Below the pieces are notes generated by a model. That model did not search any database and was not told where the DNA came from. It saw only the letters and a list, made by a program, of their open reading frames with translations. 38,525 nt of DNA from an uncultured Kiritimatiellota bacterium (GTDB lineage Bacteria > Verrucomicrobiota > Kiritimatiellia > RFP12 > UBA1067), in assembly GCA_934675625.1 (NCBI GenBank), contig CAKURH010000026.1, positions 1 to 38,525 of the forward strand, in the 5' to 3' direction. Positions within the stretch are counted from its first letter, which is position 1, and each line of letters begins with the position of its first letter. Made by a program: the position numbers and the translations under genes. Of this stretch, positions 8,671 through 16,245 are shown piece by piece.

Positions 8671-11100
8671 ATGAAGTTTGGGCATTTTGATGATGCAAAC
8701 CGCGAGTACGTCATCACCAATCCGCAGACGCCGTGGCCGTGGATCAACTACCTCGGCACGGAGGACTTCTTCTCGCTCGTCTCCAACACGGCGGGCGGCT
8801 ACTCGTTCTTCCGGGACGCGAAGTTCCGGCGCATTACGCGCTACCGCTACAACGGCGTGCCGATGGATGCGGGCGGCATGTATTTCTACATCAAGGACGG
8901 CGAGACGGTCTGGAATCCCGGCTGGAAGCCGTGCAAGACCGAGCTCGACTCGTACGAGTGCCGACACGGCATGGGCTACACGCGCATCATGGGCGCGAAG
9001 AACGGACTGTCGGCATCGCTTCTGATGTTCGTTCCGCTCAAGACGCATGCGCAGGTCCTGAAGCTCACCTTGACGAATACGACGAAGAAACCGAAGAAGG
9101 CGAAACTCTTTTCGTTCGCCGAATGGTGTCTTTGGAATGCGTCAACGGACATGGAGAACTTTCAGCGCAACTTCTCCACAGGCGAGGTTGAGGTCGAGGG
9201 TTCGACGATCTATCACAAGACCGAGTACAAGGAGCGCCGTAACCACTATGCGTTTTACGGCGTCAACGCGAAGATCGCAGGATTCGACACCGATCGCGAG
9301 ACGTTCCTCGGCCTTTACAACGGCTTTGACGATCCGCAGGCGGTTCGTGCGGGCAAGTGTGCGAATTCCATTGCGCATGGCTGGAGCCCGATCGCGGCAC
9401 ATCAGCTGAATGTCTCGCTCAAGCCGGGCGAAAAGAGGGATTTTGTCTTTACGCTCGGTTACGTTGAACTGCCCGATGCCGAGAAGTGGCAGAGTAAGGG
9501 CGTGATCAACAAGAAGCCGGCGAAGGCGATCCTGAAGGCGTTCGATACGGCGAAGAAGGTCGAGCGTGCGTTTGCGGCGCTCAGGACCTATTGGGACGAA
9601 TTGCTGTCGATCTACACGGTGAAGACCGGAAACGCGAAGATCGACCGGATGGTCAACATCTGGAACCAGTACCAGTGCATGATTACGTTCAACATGTCGC
9701 GCTCTGCGTCGTTCTTCGAGAGCGGCATCGGCCGTGGCATGGGCTTCCGCGATTCGAACCAGGACCTCGTCGGATTCGTCCACCAGATTCCCGACCGCGC
9801 CCGTCAGCGCATCCTCGACATCGCGGCGACGCAGTTTCCGGATGGTGGGTGCTATCACCAGTACCAGCCGCTCACGAAGCGCGGCAACAACGACATCGGC
9901 GGTGGTTTCAACGACGACCCGATGTGGCTCATCTTCGGCACGGTCGCCTACCTCAAGGAGACGGGCGACTTCACGATCCTCGACGAGGCCGTGCCGTTCG
10001 ACAACGTGAAGGGCAGCGAGGTTCCGCTCTTCGAGCACCTTCGCGTCAGCTTCAACCACGTCATCCGCAACCTCGGGCCGCACAAGTTGCCCCTGATCGG
10101 CCGCGCGGACTGGAACGACTGCCTCAACCTCAACTGCTTCTCGCACGATCCGAACGAGTCGTTCCAGACGACCGAGAACAGGGCCGAGGGCTCGAAGGCG
10201 GAGTCGCTGATGATCGCGGGGCTTTTCTGCGTCTGCGGAAAGGACTATGCAGCGCTCTGCAAGCGTCTCGGCAAGTCGGCCGAGGCCCGTCGCGCGGCGA
10301 AGGCCGTTGCGGAGATGGAGCGGTCCATTGAGAGGCACGGCTGGGACGGTGAATGGTATCTCCGTGCCTATGACTTCTTCGGACGCAAGGTCGGCTCGAA
10401 GCGGAACGAGGAGGGCAAGATCTTCATCGAGTCGCAGGGCTGGTGCGCGATGGCCGAGATCGGCAAGGCGAAGGGCCTGCCCGCGAAGGCGCTCGACTCG
10501 ACGAAGAAACATCTCGAGTGCGAGCACGGCATCGTCCTCAACCAGCCGGCGTTCACGCGCTACGTGGTCGAGTACGGCGAGATCTCGTCCTATCCCGCGG
10601 GCTACAAGGAGAACGCGGGCATCTTCTGCCACAACAACCCGTGGATCATCATCGCCGAGGCGATTGCCGGCCGGGGCGACGATGCCTTTGCGCACTGGGC
10701 GAAGATCGCGCCGAGTTATACCGAGGACCGTTCGGAACTTCACAAGGTCGAGCCCTACGTCTATTCGCAGATGGTCGCCGGCAAGGATGCGGCGAAGCCC
10801 GGCGAGGGCAAGAACTCGTGGCTCACCGGCACGGCGGCCTGGAACTGGTATGCGATCAGCGAGTACATTCTCGGCGTCAAACCCGACTACGATGCGCTTG
10901 TCATCGATCCCTGCGTTCCGAAGTCGTTGAAACGGTTCACGGTCACGCGCCGTTTCCGCGGCGGGGAGTACGTCATTGCCGTGACGAACAGGCGTGGCGT
11001 CGGGCACGGCGTCGAGTCCGTGAAGATGGATGGCGTTCTCCTGGCGGACAACCGTCTTCCGGTGCGCCCCGGTCGCCATTGCGTCGAGGTCGTCCTGTGA
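8671..11100 (+). CDS. cbpA: Cellobiose phosphorylase (GH94)
   Basis: An 809-residue cytosolic enzyme that converts cellobiose and phosphate to alpha-D-glucose 1-phosphate and glucose, saving one ATP per disaccharide. Similarity to characterised cellobiose phosphorylases runs from end to end: FGHFDD and REYVIT at the start, PWPWINYLG, SNTAGGYSFFRDAK, then MVNIWNQYQCM, SRSASFFESGIGRG, FRDSNQDL and HQYQPLTKRGNNDIG. The general acid probably lies in RADWNDCLN; the second Asp (D483) matches the catalytic Asp of the Cellulomonas/Cellvibrio gilvus enzyme as I remember it. There is no signal peptide. GGAGG lies about 8 nt upstream of the ATG. It is the only clearly cytosolic glycan-cleaving enzyme of this operon and points to a beta-1,4-glucosyl disaccharide as an end product. 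Confidence 0.96.
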   Translation: MKFGHFDDANREYVITNPQTPWPWINYLGTEDFFSLVSNTAGGYSFFRDAKFRRITRYRYNGVPMDAGGMYFYIKDGETVWNPGWKPCKTELDSYECRHGMGYTRIMGAKNGLSASLLMFVPLKTHAQVLKLTLTNTTKKPKKAKLFSFAEWCLWNASTDMENFQRNFSTGEVEVEGSTIYHKTEYKERRNHYAFYGVNAKIAGFDTDRETFLGLYNGFDDPQAVRAGKCANSIAHGWSPIAAHQLNVSLKPGEKRDFVFTLGYVELPDAEKWQSKGVINKKPAKAILKAFDTAKKVERAFAALRTYWDELLSIYTVKTGNAKIDRMVNIWNQYQCMITFNMSRSASFFESGIGRGMGFRDSNQDLVGFVHQIPDRARQRILDIAATQFPDGGCYHQYQPLTKRGNNDIGGGFNDDPMWLIFGTVAYLKETGDFTILDEAVPFDNVKGSEVPLFEHLRVSFNHVIRNLGPHKLPLIGRADWNDCLNLNCFSHDPNESFQTTENRAEGSKAESLMIAGLFCVCGKDYAALCKRLGKSAEARRAAKAVAEMERSIERHGWDGEWYLRAYDFFGRKVGSKRNEEGKIFIESQGWCAMAEIGKAKGLPAKALDSTKKHLECEHGIVLNQPAFTRYVVEYGEISSYPAGYKENAGIFCHNNPWIIIAEAIAGRGDDAFAHWAKIAPSYTEDRSELHKVEPYVYSQMVAGKDAAKPGEGKNSWLTGTAAWNWYAISEYILGVKPDYDALVIDPCVPKSLKRFTVTRRFRGGEYVIAVTNRRGVGHGVESVKMDGVLLADNRLPVRPGRHCVEVVL

Positions 11101-11104
11101 ATTG

Positions 11105-11210
11105 TGTTCGCACGTAATTCAGGAAACCGTGCAAACGAAAAGGTTGCCAGATGAGCATTACGCTTTCAGTCTCGCCTGCTGTCGTACAGGACGTTCGGCC
11201 GTTTACATGA
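11105..11210 (+). pseudogene. Stump of a vapB antitoxin gene and its leader, fused to the regulator start
   Basis: This stretch aligns with the leader and first codons of the antitoxin gene at 25736-25837, with about 10 differences in some 93 bases. The ATG at 11151 opens a 19-codon frame (MSITLSVSPAVVQDVR, then PFT) that keeps the antitoxin N-terminus for 16 residues and then stops at 11208-11210. That stop overlaps the regulator start (ATGATG from 11207). The rest of the antitoxin and the whole toxin, about 615 bp relative to the copy at 25.8 kb, are missing. The junction falls at CCGTT, which also occurs just after the toxin stop at 26444. The SD of the intact copy (GAGGAG) has decayed to AAAAGG. 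The stump could now act as a short leader peptide coupled to the regulator. Confidence 0.8.
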
Positions 11211-12346
11211 TGACGATTCTTCTCTTGCACCACCACGACTCGTCCATCTGGCGGACGCAGCGTGCGGGGCTGCGCCGCTACGGCGAAGTCCGGGGCTGGG
11301 CGTTCGCCGACTGGTGCATTCCGCCGGACACGGATCGACGCGCGCTCGTCGCCCGCATCCGTGCGCTCAATCCGGACGGCATCATCTCCTCGCTCGGCTG
11401 GAAGCTGCCGGATGTCCTCTGCCTGCGGTTCCCGGTCGTCTGCTTCGACTGTCCGCCCAAAGCCGTGCCGGAGTCGACCGTGCTTCTTGTCCACGACGCG
11501 GAGAAGACGGCGCACCTGGCTGCCTGCGAGCTGTTTCCGCTCAGGTGCGCGGCCTACGCCTACGTCGGTGTGCCGGGCGACTGGTACTGGAGCCGTGAAC
11601 GCGGCGTGGCCTTTCGGCGCGAAGTCGCGGCGCAGGGTCTCGCGGCCGCCCCGTCGTTCGAGCCGGCGGACGGTCGGACGTCCGTCGTCGCGGCGTTGCG
11701 TCAGTGGGTGTGTGCGCTGCCGCGTCCGTGCGGCGTCTTTGCGGCAAACGACGAGATGGCGCTGCGCGTGATGGCCATCGCCCGGCAGGAGGGGCTGCGC
11801 GTGCCGCAGGATCTCGCGCTGGTCAGCGTGGACGACTCCGCGCGGTGCGTGAAGGTCGAGCCGACGCTGACGAGCGTGGCGCCGGACTGGGAGGCGGGCG
11901 CGTTTCTTGCAGCCGAGGCGTTGGATCAGCTTTTGAGGGGGCATCGGATCGAAGGCCGCCGCACGTTCTGTCCGCTGGGTCTCATCTCGCGCGGATCGAC
12001 GCGCCGGACGTCGCGCGCCGTCGACGAGATCCGCGTGAGGATTGGCGTCGCGTTCATTCGCGAGAATGCCTGCGTGGCGATTTCCGTCGCGGACGTCGTG
12101 CGGGTGATGCGCGGGTCGCGGCGGTCGGCGGAGAGGGCGTTTCGTGCGGTGACGGGACGGAGCGTCCTGGAGGAGATTCGCCGCGTCCGCTTCGAGCGGG
12201 CCCGGCTGCTCGTGCGCAGCGGCGTGACGGGCGAGGCGGCGGTCGCGAACCGCTGCGGCTATGCGAGCCTGCCCTCGTTCTCCCGCATGTTCAAGAAGGC
12301 GCACGGCATGAGCTTCCGCGCGTGGGTGAAGAAGGAGAGCCTGTAG
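11207..12346 (+). CDS. XylR-type transcriptional regulator (LacI-like sensor plus AraC HTH), copy 1
   Basis: A 379-residue regulator. Residues 1 to about 270 form a LacI/periplasmic-binding-protein-like sensor (FPVVCFDCPP, GVFAANDEMALRV, then LALVSVDDSARC). Residues about 280-379 form an AraC-family double helix-turn-helix (SRRSAERAFRAVTG, then CGYASLPSFSRMFKKAHGMSF). This is the layout of E. coli XylR, which binds a sugar and activates catabolic genes. The start at ATGATG (11207/11210) is chosen because homology to the second copy begins there; a longer frame running back to 11030 lies inside the phosphorylase gene. It follows that gene by about 106 bp holding a vapB stump and has no clear promoter of its own, so it is probably read from the operon. 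The body appears identical to 26453-27592. Confidence 0.9.
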   Translation: MMTILLLHHHDSSIWRTQRAGLRRYGEVRGWAFADWCIPPDTDRRALVARIRALNPDGIISSLGWKLPDVLCLRFPVVCFDCPPKAVPESTVLLVHDAEKTAHLAACELFPLRCAAYAYVGVPGDWYWSRERGVAFRREVAAQGLAAAPSFEPADGRTSVVAALRQWVCALPRPCGVFAANDEMALRVMAIARQEGLRVPQDLALVSVDDSARCVKVEPTLTSVAPDWEAGAFLAAEALDQLLRGHRIEGRRTFCPLGLISRGSTRRTSRAVDEIRVRIGVAFIRENACVAISVADVVRVMRGSRRSAERAFRAVTGRSVLEEIRRVRFERARLLVRSGVTGEAAVANRCGYASLPSFSRMFKKAHGMSFRAWVKKESL

Positions 12347-12377
12347 GCGAAGAAGGTTTTTGCGCAAATGGATAAAT

Positions 12378-12402
12378 GGGGGGGGGGTAGATATGTTATA
12401 CT
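12378..12402 (+). promoter_or_regulatory. Extended -10 promoter behind a G10 tract
   Basis: TG-T-TATACT at 12394-12402 is an extended -10 element. It ends 6 nt before the ATG at 12409, so transcription should start on or next to the start codon and the message would be leaderless. No convincing -35 box is visible. A run of ten G residues at 12378-12387 occupies the spacer region; changes in its length could alter promoter activity. Confidence 0.6.
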
Positions 12403-12408
12403 TCTACC

Positions 12409-13014
12409 ATGCAATTCAAAAGACGTTATTTTGCCTGTGCTTCGGCGGGGTGGCTGCTGGCCGCATCGGGGGCGGCGCAGAGACCCCTGACGGTTGACGA
12501 TCCGACGATGGGCATCACGCCCGTCCCGGCGGCATTGAACACGTGGCAGGCCCGAAGCATCGACCTGCCGACGAAGCCGACGGACGCGGACTTCAAGATC
12601 CTTGCGGAGGACTTCTTCACGCTTGAGTACGGCGAGCCGCTCAGGCCCTTCGCCTTCACGAACGGATTTGAGCGGATGTGGGGGACGAGCAAGAACCACC
12701 CTGACCGTCCGGGCATCCGCTTCGCGCGCGGATGGGGCGCGTTCGTCATGTGCCCGTGGGCGGTGATCGCCGACGTCGAGCAGGATGCCGAATCGTCCGA
12801 ATGGGATCTTTACGACTATTCGGGGAAGTACGTCCACAAGAAGCGGCTTGTCTTCAAGACGCCCGGCGGGAAGCGTACGACGTGCTTCATCCCGATGGGC
12901 ATGATCCGGATGCCGTCGGGGATCATCGGCTTCAAGCTCGTCTGCGCCGACACGGTGTACCTGGGGACAGACCCCTCGTTTGCCGGGGTCTGTCCCCAGT
13001 CGATTCCCATCTAA
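12409..13014 (+). CDS. Small secreted protein of unknown function, 3' end rewritten by a repeat
   Basis: A 201-residue protein with a signal peptide (RRYFACASAGWLLAASGAA). The mature part is unfamiliar; aromatic residues are frequent (ARGWGAFVMCPWAV, EWDLYDYSGKYVHKK). I cannot assign a family. From about residue 185 to the end the coding sequence lies in the palindromic repeat at 12961-12999, so the last 17 residues (LGTDPS, AGVCPQ and so on) are repeat-encoded. The original C-terminus was probably lost or extended when the repeat arrived. It stands alone, with its own promoter, between the regulator copy and a convergent regulator gene. There is no SD, in keeping with leaderless translation. 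Confidence 0.6.
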   Translation: MQFKRRYFACASAGWLLAASGAAQRPLTVDDPTMGITPVPAALNTWQARSIDLPTKPTDADFKILAEDFFTLEYGEPLRPFAFTNGFERMWGTSKNHPDRPGIRFARGWGAFVMCPWAVIADVEQDAESSEWDLYDYSGKYVHKKRLVFKTPGGKRTTCFIPMGMIRMPSGIIGFKLVCADTVYLGTDPSFAGVCPQSIPI

Positions 13015-13093
13015 TCGAACCGAAAGTTCAGAATAACAATCTTTTTTGTGCAGATACATCAAAATGAGAATTCACTGCGGAAAATTCTCAGGT
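12961..13093 (+). repeat. 133-bp repeat element, copy A (palindrome plus conserved tail)
   Basis: It begins with a perfect 15-bp inverted repeat, CTGGGGACAGACCCC at 12961-12975 against 12985-12999, with a 9-nt loop. A tail of about 90 bp follows, containing CAATCTTTTTTGTGCAG and a second small inverted repeat (GAGAATT at about 13066, AATTCTC at about 13083). The same arrangement recurs at 23231-23363 with few differences. No transposase is encoded nearby. It resembles a REP- or MITE-like non-autonomous repeat. Confidence 0.8.
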
Positions 13094-13135
13094 ATAGGCA
13101 ATGCGTGGGGTGAAGGTCATCTTGTTCCTCGTTGT

Positions 13136-14341
13136 TTAGGCGTTCTTGCTGTCGCGGGCGCGGTAGTCGCGCATGGACATCCCGGTCTTGCGCACGAAGA
13201 GGTGCGAGAGGTAGTTGGCGCTGGGGAAGCCGCATTCGGCGGCAATCTTTGCGCAGCTCCGTTTCGTCGTCTTCAGGAGGCGCCGGACGACGGCGAGCCG
13301 TCGTTTGAGGACACAGTCATTGATCGATTCGCCGCGAATTTCGCGGAACCGCCGTTCGAGCAGACGGCGCGAGACGCCGAGCCCGGCGGCGACGTCGCCG
13401 ACGCGCAGGTTCGTGAGGACGTTGGCGTCGATGAACGCGAGCGCACGGCGGATGAGCGCGGCGGCCGGCGGGCCGGGGCGCGTCGACTCCCGTTCGACGA
13501 TGCCGCTGATGCGGCAGAACACCTCGCGCCGCGTTGCGCGCCGTCCCCGCCGGAAGAGTCGGTCAAGCTCCACGGCCGCCAAGTAGCCCTCGTGCACGTG
13601 GTCGGGCTTGACGCTCGAAAGCGCGGGCGTCACCGAGGTGCAGAGGAGCTCGTCGTTGTCGACGCCGATCAGGGTGACCTGTTCGGGGATCGACAGACCT
13701 GCCTCCGTGCAGGCCTCGGCGACCTGCGTGGCGCGGAAGTCGTAGGCGGCCATCAGCGCGGCGGGCTTGGTCAGGGCCCGGAGCCAGGCAACCAGCGCGG
13801 CTTGGTCTTCGGACGGATGCCTCGAGCCGCCGGCGAACGTGTGGACAGCGCGTCCGCGCGCCTCGACCGTCCGGCGGAACGCCCGCTCCCGCAGCGTCGA
13901 CCATGGGCGGCCGTCGATGTCCGGCACGAAGCCGTAGGCGTTGAAGTCGCCGAGCGTGGCGAGGTAGCGGGCCCCGGCCTCGCCGACGCCCTCGTTGTCG
14001 TTGCGGACGAAGGCCACCTTGTCGCGCCGCCGCTCGAAGAGGTCGTTGCGGACGTCCACGAAGACGGTCGGAACGCTTGTCGCGGCGGCGATCATGCGGT
14101 TGGAGAGGTCGTCAGATTCGCACGTCACGATCAGGCCGTCGACGTTCGCCTCGATGGAGTCCGCGACGGTCGCGGCGAGCGATTCGCCCGGCAGCTGGAT
14201 GAGGCGCAGCGACCAGGGGCGGCCCGTGTTGGCGAACTTGAAGATGCCTGAAAGCACTTCGCGCGCGGAGATTCCGGCGCTCATGTCGATGACGACAAAG
14301 ACGTTCTTTTTGCGCTGAATCTGACGATGAGAGTTTGACAT
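13136..14341 (-). CDS. XylR-like regulator (LacI-like sensor plus AraC HTH)
   Basis: A 401-residue regulator on the minus strand. The sensor covers residues about 15-280 (VFVVIDMSAGISAREVLSGI, VDGLIVTCES, VPTVFVDVRND, then VTLIGVDNDELLC, a typical LacI-type strand). The C-terminal AraC-type DNA-binding domain covers about 295-395 (VGDVAAGLGVSRRLLERRF, then AAECGFPSANYLSHLFVRKTGMSM). It is diverged from the two near-identical regulators in this window. It is transcribed away from the CAZyme operon starting at 14487, so it most likely senses a sugar from that operon's substrate and controls both directions. The ATG at 14341 lies 7 nt after an extended -10 element and has no SD. Confidence 0.9.
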   Translation of the reverse strand: MSNSHRQIQRKKNVFVVIDMSAGISAREVLSGIFKFANTGRPWSLRLIQLPGESLAATVADSIEANVDGLIVTCESDDLSNRMIAAATSVPTVFVDVRNDLFERRRDKVAFVRNDNEGVGEAGARYLATLGDFNAYGFVPDIDGRPWSTLRERAFRRTVEARGRAVHTFAGGSRHPSEDQAALVAWLRALTKPAALMAAYDFRATQVAEACTEAGLSIPEQVTLIGVDNDELLCTSVTPALSSVKPDHVHEGYLAAVELDRLFRRGRRATRREVFCRISGIVERESTRPGPPAAALIRRALAFIDANVLTNLRVGDVAAGLGVSRRLLERRFREIRGESINDCVLKRRLAVVRRLLKTTKRSCAKIAAECGFPSANYLSHLFVRKTGMSMRDYRARDSKNA

Positions 14342-14348
14342 GCGAGGA

Positions 14349-14378
14349 AGTATACCATCTTTCGCGATAGGAACGCAA
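14349..14378 (-). promoter_or_regulatory. Promoter of the divergent regulator gene
   Basis: Read on the minus strand: -35 TTGCGT (14378-14373), 18-bp spacer, -10 TATACT (14354-14349) preceded by TGG, an extended -10. Seven bases separate the -10 from the ATG at 14341, which predicts a leaderless transcript. Confidence 0.7.
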
Positions 14379-14385
14379 GTCGCAA

Positions 14386-14399
14386 AATATCATAATATT
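14386..14399. promoter_or_regulatory. Candidate operator between divergent promoters
   Basis: AATAT-CATA-ATATT is a small perfect inverted repeat between the two divergent promoters, upstream of the -35 boxes of both. It is a plausible regulator binding site from position and symmetry only. Confidence 0.3.
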
Positions 14400-14424
14400 C
14401 ATTCGCGGTTTATCATCATTCAGG

Positions 14425-14454
14425 TTGACGGATTTTTGGGGTTTATGATTTAAT
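14425..14454 (+). promoter_or_regulatory. Promoter of the second CAZyme operon
   Basis: -35 TTGACG at 14425-14430, 18-bp spacer, -10 TTTAAT at 14449-14454 preceded by TGA. Unlike the leaderless promoters in this window it leaves a leader of at least 26 nt. Confidence 0.6.
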
Positions 14455-14486
14455 ACGCGCACAAGGCCTCACTAAAACAAACCAAG

Positions 14487-16205
14487 ATGCAGACCATGAA
14501 AAAGCGGAGACAGCAACCGAACCGGCTATCTGTGCGTTCGTCGACGAGAAGTCGCACCGACGCGCCTGTCACCACCCTACGGGGGGCAATGAACATTGTC
14601 CTGTCCTTGGCCATGCTGTGCGCATGCGCGTGCGCGGCTGAACCTCCGCAGAGGCCGATTGTCGAGGCGGCGGCGTTTGGCGTTTCCCACGATTCGGCGG
14701 ATAACGTCTCCGCGTTGAACAGGGCGCTTGACTACTGTCGCAAGAACAAGGCGATTGGCTTGGAGGTCGCCCCCGGCACCTACCGCTTCACGTCCGACAC
14801 GCCCGTCTGGATGGAGCGGCTGCGCGACTTCACGTTTGACGGCGGCGGCGCGAAGTTCGTCTTCTTCCGCAAGAAGGGCGAGAGCTTCCGCGTGATGGAC
14901 TGCGAGCGGATGACGATCAAGAACCTCTCCGTCGACTGGGACTGGGAGAAGGATCCGCTCGGCAGCCTCGTAAAAGTGACTGAAGCCAATGACAGATGCT
15001 TCGATCTTGAATTCATCGACTACAAACGGTTTCCCCGCCGGGACGTGCGCATCGCCTACCTGAGCGCCTGGGATGTGGAGTCGCGGGCGGTCGGCACCGC
15101 GCTCTCCGATCTCGGACGCGGCGTCGACATGTCATGGGTCGGTCCACGGAAGGACAAGAGGAAAGAATGGCTGTCGGACAACGTGCTGCGCATTTACCAG
15201 AGCGCGGCGAACTTGCCGACCGGATCCGTCTGGCGTGCGCAGCATTACTATTACGACCGCCATTGCTTTCAGCTGGCCTCGAACAGCGGGCTGACAGTCG
15301 AAGACGTGAACGTCCTCTCCTGTCCCGGCGCCGCGTTCATGATCGCCGGCAAACAGCGCGACACGCTGTTTCGGCGCGTGACGATTCGTCCGCCGGCGGA
15401 CGACCCGAAGCGCGTCATCTCCTGCACGGCCGACCATGTGCATGTGGTGAAGTCTCGGGGGAACCTGCGGCTTGAGGACTGCGACTTCGCGCTCGGGGCG
15501 GACGACTGCCTCAACGTCCACGACTGCACGGCGTGGGCGCCGGATGTGCGCGCGGCGGACACGCTGGAGATTCGAAACGGCGCGGGGGCTGTCGAGGTCG
15601 GGGATCAGGTGGAGATTCGGAACGCCGACTATTCGCCCTGCTCCAACGCCGTCTGCACGGTCGTCGCGAAGCGGCCGCTCCCGGACAACCCGCGCGGTGC
15701 ACGCGTCACGTTCGATCGCCCCGTGCCGCCCAAGACGCACAAGTACGGCTTCGTCCTCTTCAACCGCTCGTACTGTTCGGACGGCGTCGTGCTGAAGAAC
15801 TGCTCGTTCGGCGGCAATCGCGCGCGCGGCGTGATCATCCAGTGCAACGACGTGCTGATCGAGAGCTGCCGCTTCTGGCACACCGAGAACGAGGCGCTGA
15901 AGATCATGACGGGCTGGACGGAGAATCTCTGGTGCGAGGGCGTCGGCGTGACGAACTGCATCGTGCGCAACTGCACGTTCGATAATTGCCAGGCCGGCGC
16001 CCGAGGCAAGAAGCGGGATGAGGTGATCTTCCTTTCGACCTATCTCCGCCAGCCGAGCTATGCGCAGGGATGGGAGACCTCGACTTATCCGATTTTCGAC
16101 CGCATCCGCTTTGAGAACAACACGTTCATCGGGTGCGGCAAGTATCCCACGCTGGACGGCGCGTGCGGCAAGGTCGAGTTTGTCGAGACCAAGGCTTCCA
16201 AGTGA
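14487..16205 (+). CDS. Secreted right-handed beta-helix protein, GH110-like (alpha-galactosidase type)
   Basis: A protein of up to 572 residues. The likely signal peptide (MNIVLSLAMLCACACAAE) begins at the in-frame ATG at 14589; the 34 residues before it are polar and basic, so 14589 is a good alternative start. The mature part is a parallel beta-helix: FGVSHDSADNVSALNRAL, then APGTYRF near the start, LRLEDCDFALGADDCLNVHDC in the middle, then LKNCSFGGNRARGVIIQ and VLIESCRFWHTENEALKI. The DD-x-N-V-H motif and the NRARG coil resemble GH110 enzymes, which remove alpha-1,3-linked galactose, but I am sure only of the fold. First gene of an operon with 40 nt to the next gene. The divergent regulator upstream probably controls it. 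Confidence 0.72.
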   Translation: MQTMKKRRQQPNRLSVRSSTRSRTDAPVTTLRGAMNIVLSLAMLCACACAAEPPQRPIVEAAAFGVSHDSADNVSALNRALDYCRKNKAIGLEVAPGTYRFTSDTPVWMERLRDFTFDGGGAKFVFFRKKGESFRVMDCERMTIKNLSVDWDWEKDPLGSLVKVTEANDRCFDLEFIDYKRFPRRDVRIAYLSAWDVESRAVGTALSDLGRGVDMSWVGPRKDKRKEWLSDNVLRIYQSAANLPTGSVWRAQHYYYDRHCFQLASNSGLTVEDVNVLSCPGAAFMIAGKQRDTLFRRVTIRPPADDPKRVISCTADHVHVVKSRGNLRLEDCDFALGADDCLNVHDCTAWAPDVRAADTLEIRNGAGAVEVGDQVEIRNADYSPCSNAVCTVVAKRPLPDNPRGARVTFDRPVPPKTHKYGFVLFNRSYCSDGVVLKNCSFGGNRARGVIIQCNDVLIESCRFWHTENEALKIMTGWTENLWCEGVGVTNCIVRNCTFDNCQAGARGKKRDEVIFLSTYLRQPSYAQGWETSTYPIFDRIRFENNTFIGCGKYPTLDGACGKVEFVETKASK

Positions 16206-16245
16206 CAGGCAGTTAACGTAACAGGTAAAAAGGAAAAACGAAAAA

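Noticed and set aside
11030..11206. N-terminal extension of regulator copy 1 into the phosphorylase gene
   Set aside because: The extension overlaps coding sequence in another frame, is absent from copy 2, and homology begins at ATGATG (11207).
11105..12346. Insertion sequence explanation for the duplicated regulator
   Set aside because: No transposase, terminal inverted repeats or target duplication are visible. Homology starts and ends close to the gene and its vapB leader.
13046..14251. Plus-strand open frame opposite the divergent regulator
   Set aside because: No recognisable motif. The minus strand encodes a clear LacI/AraC-type protein with its own promoter.
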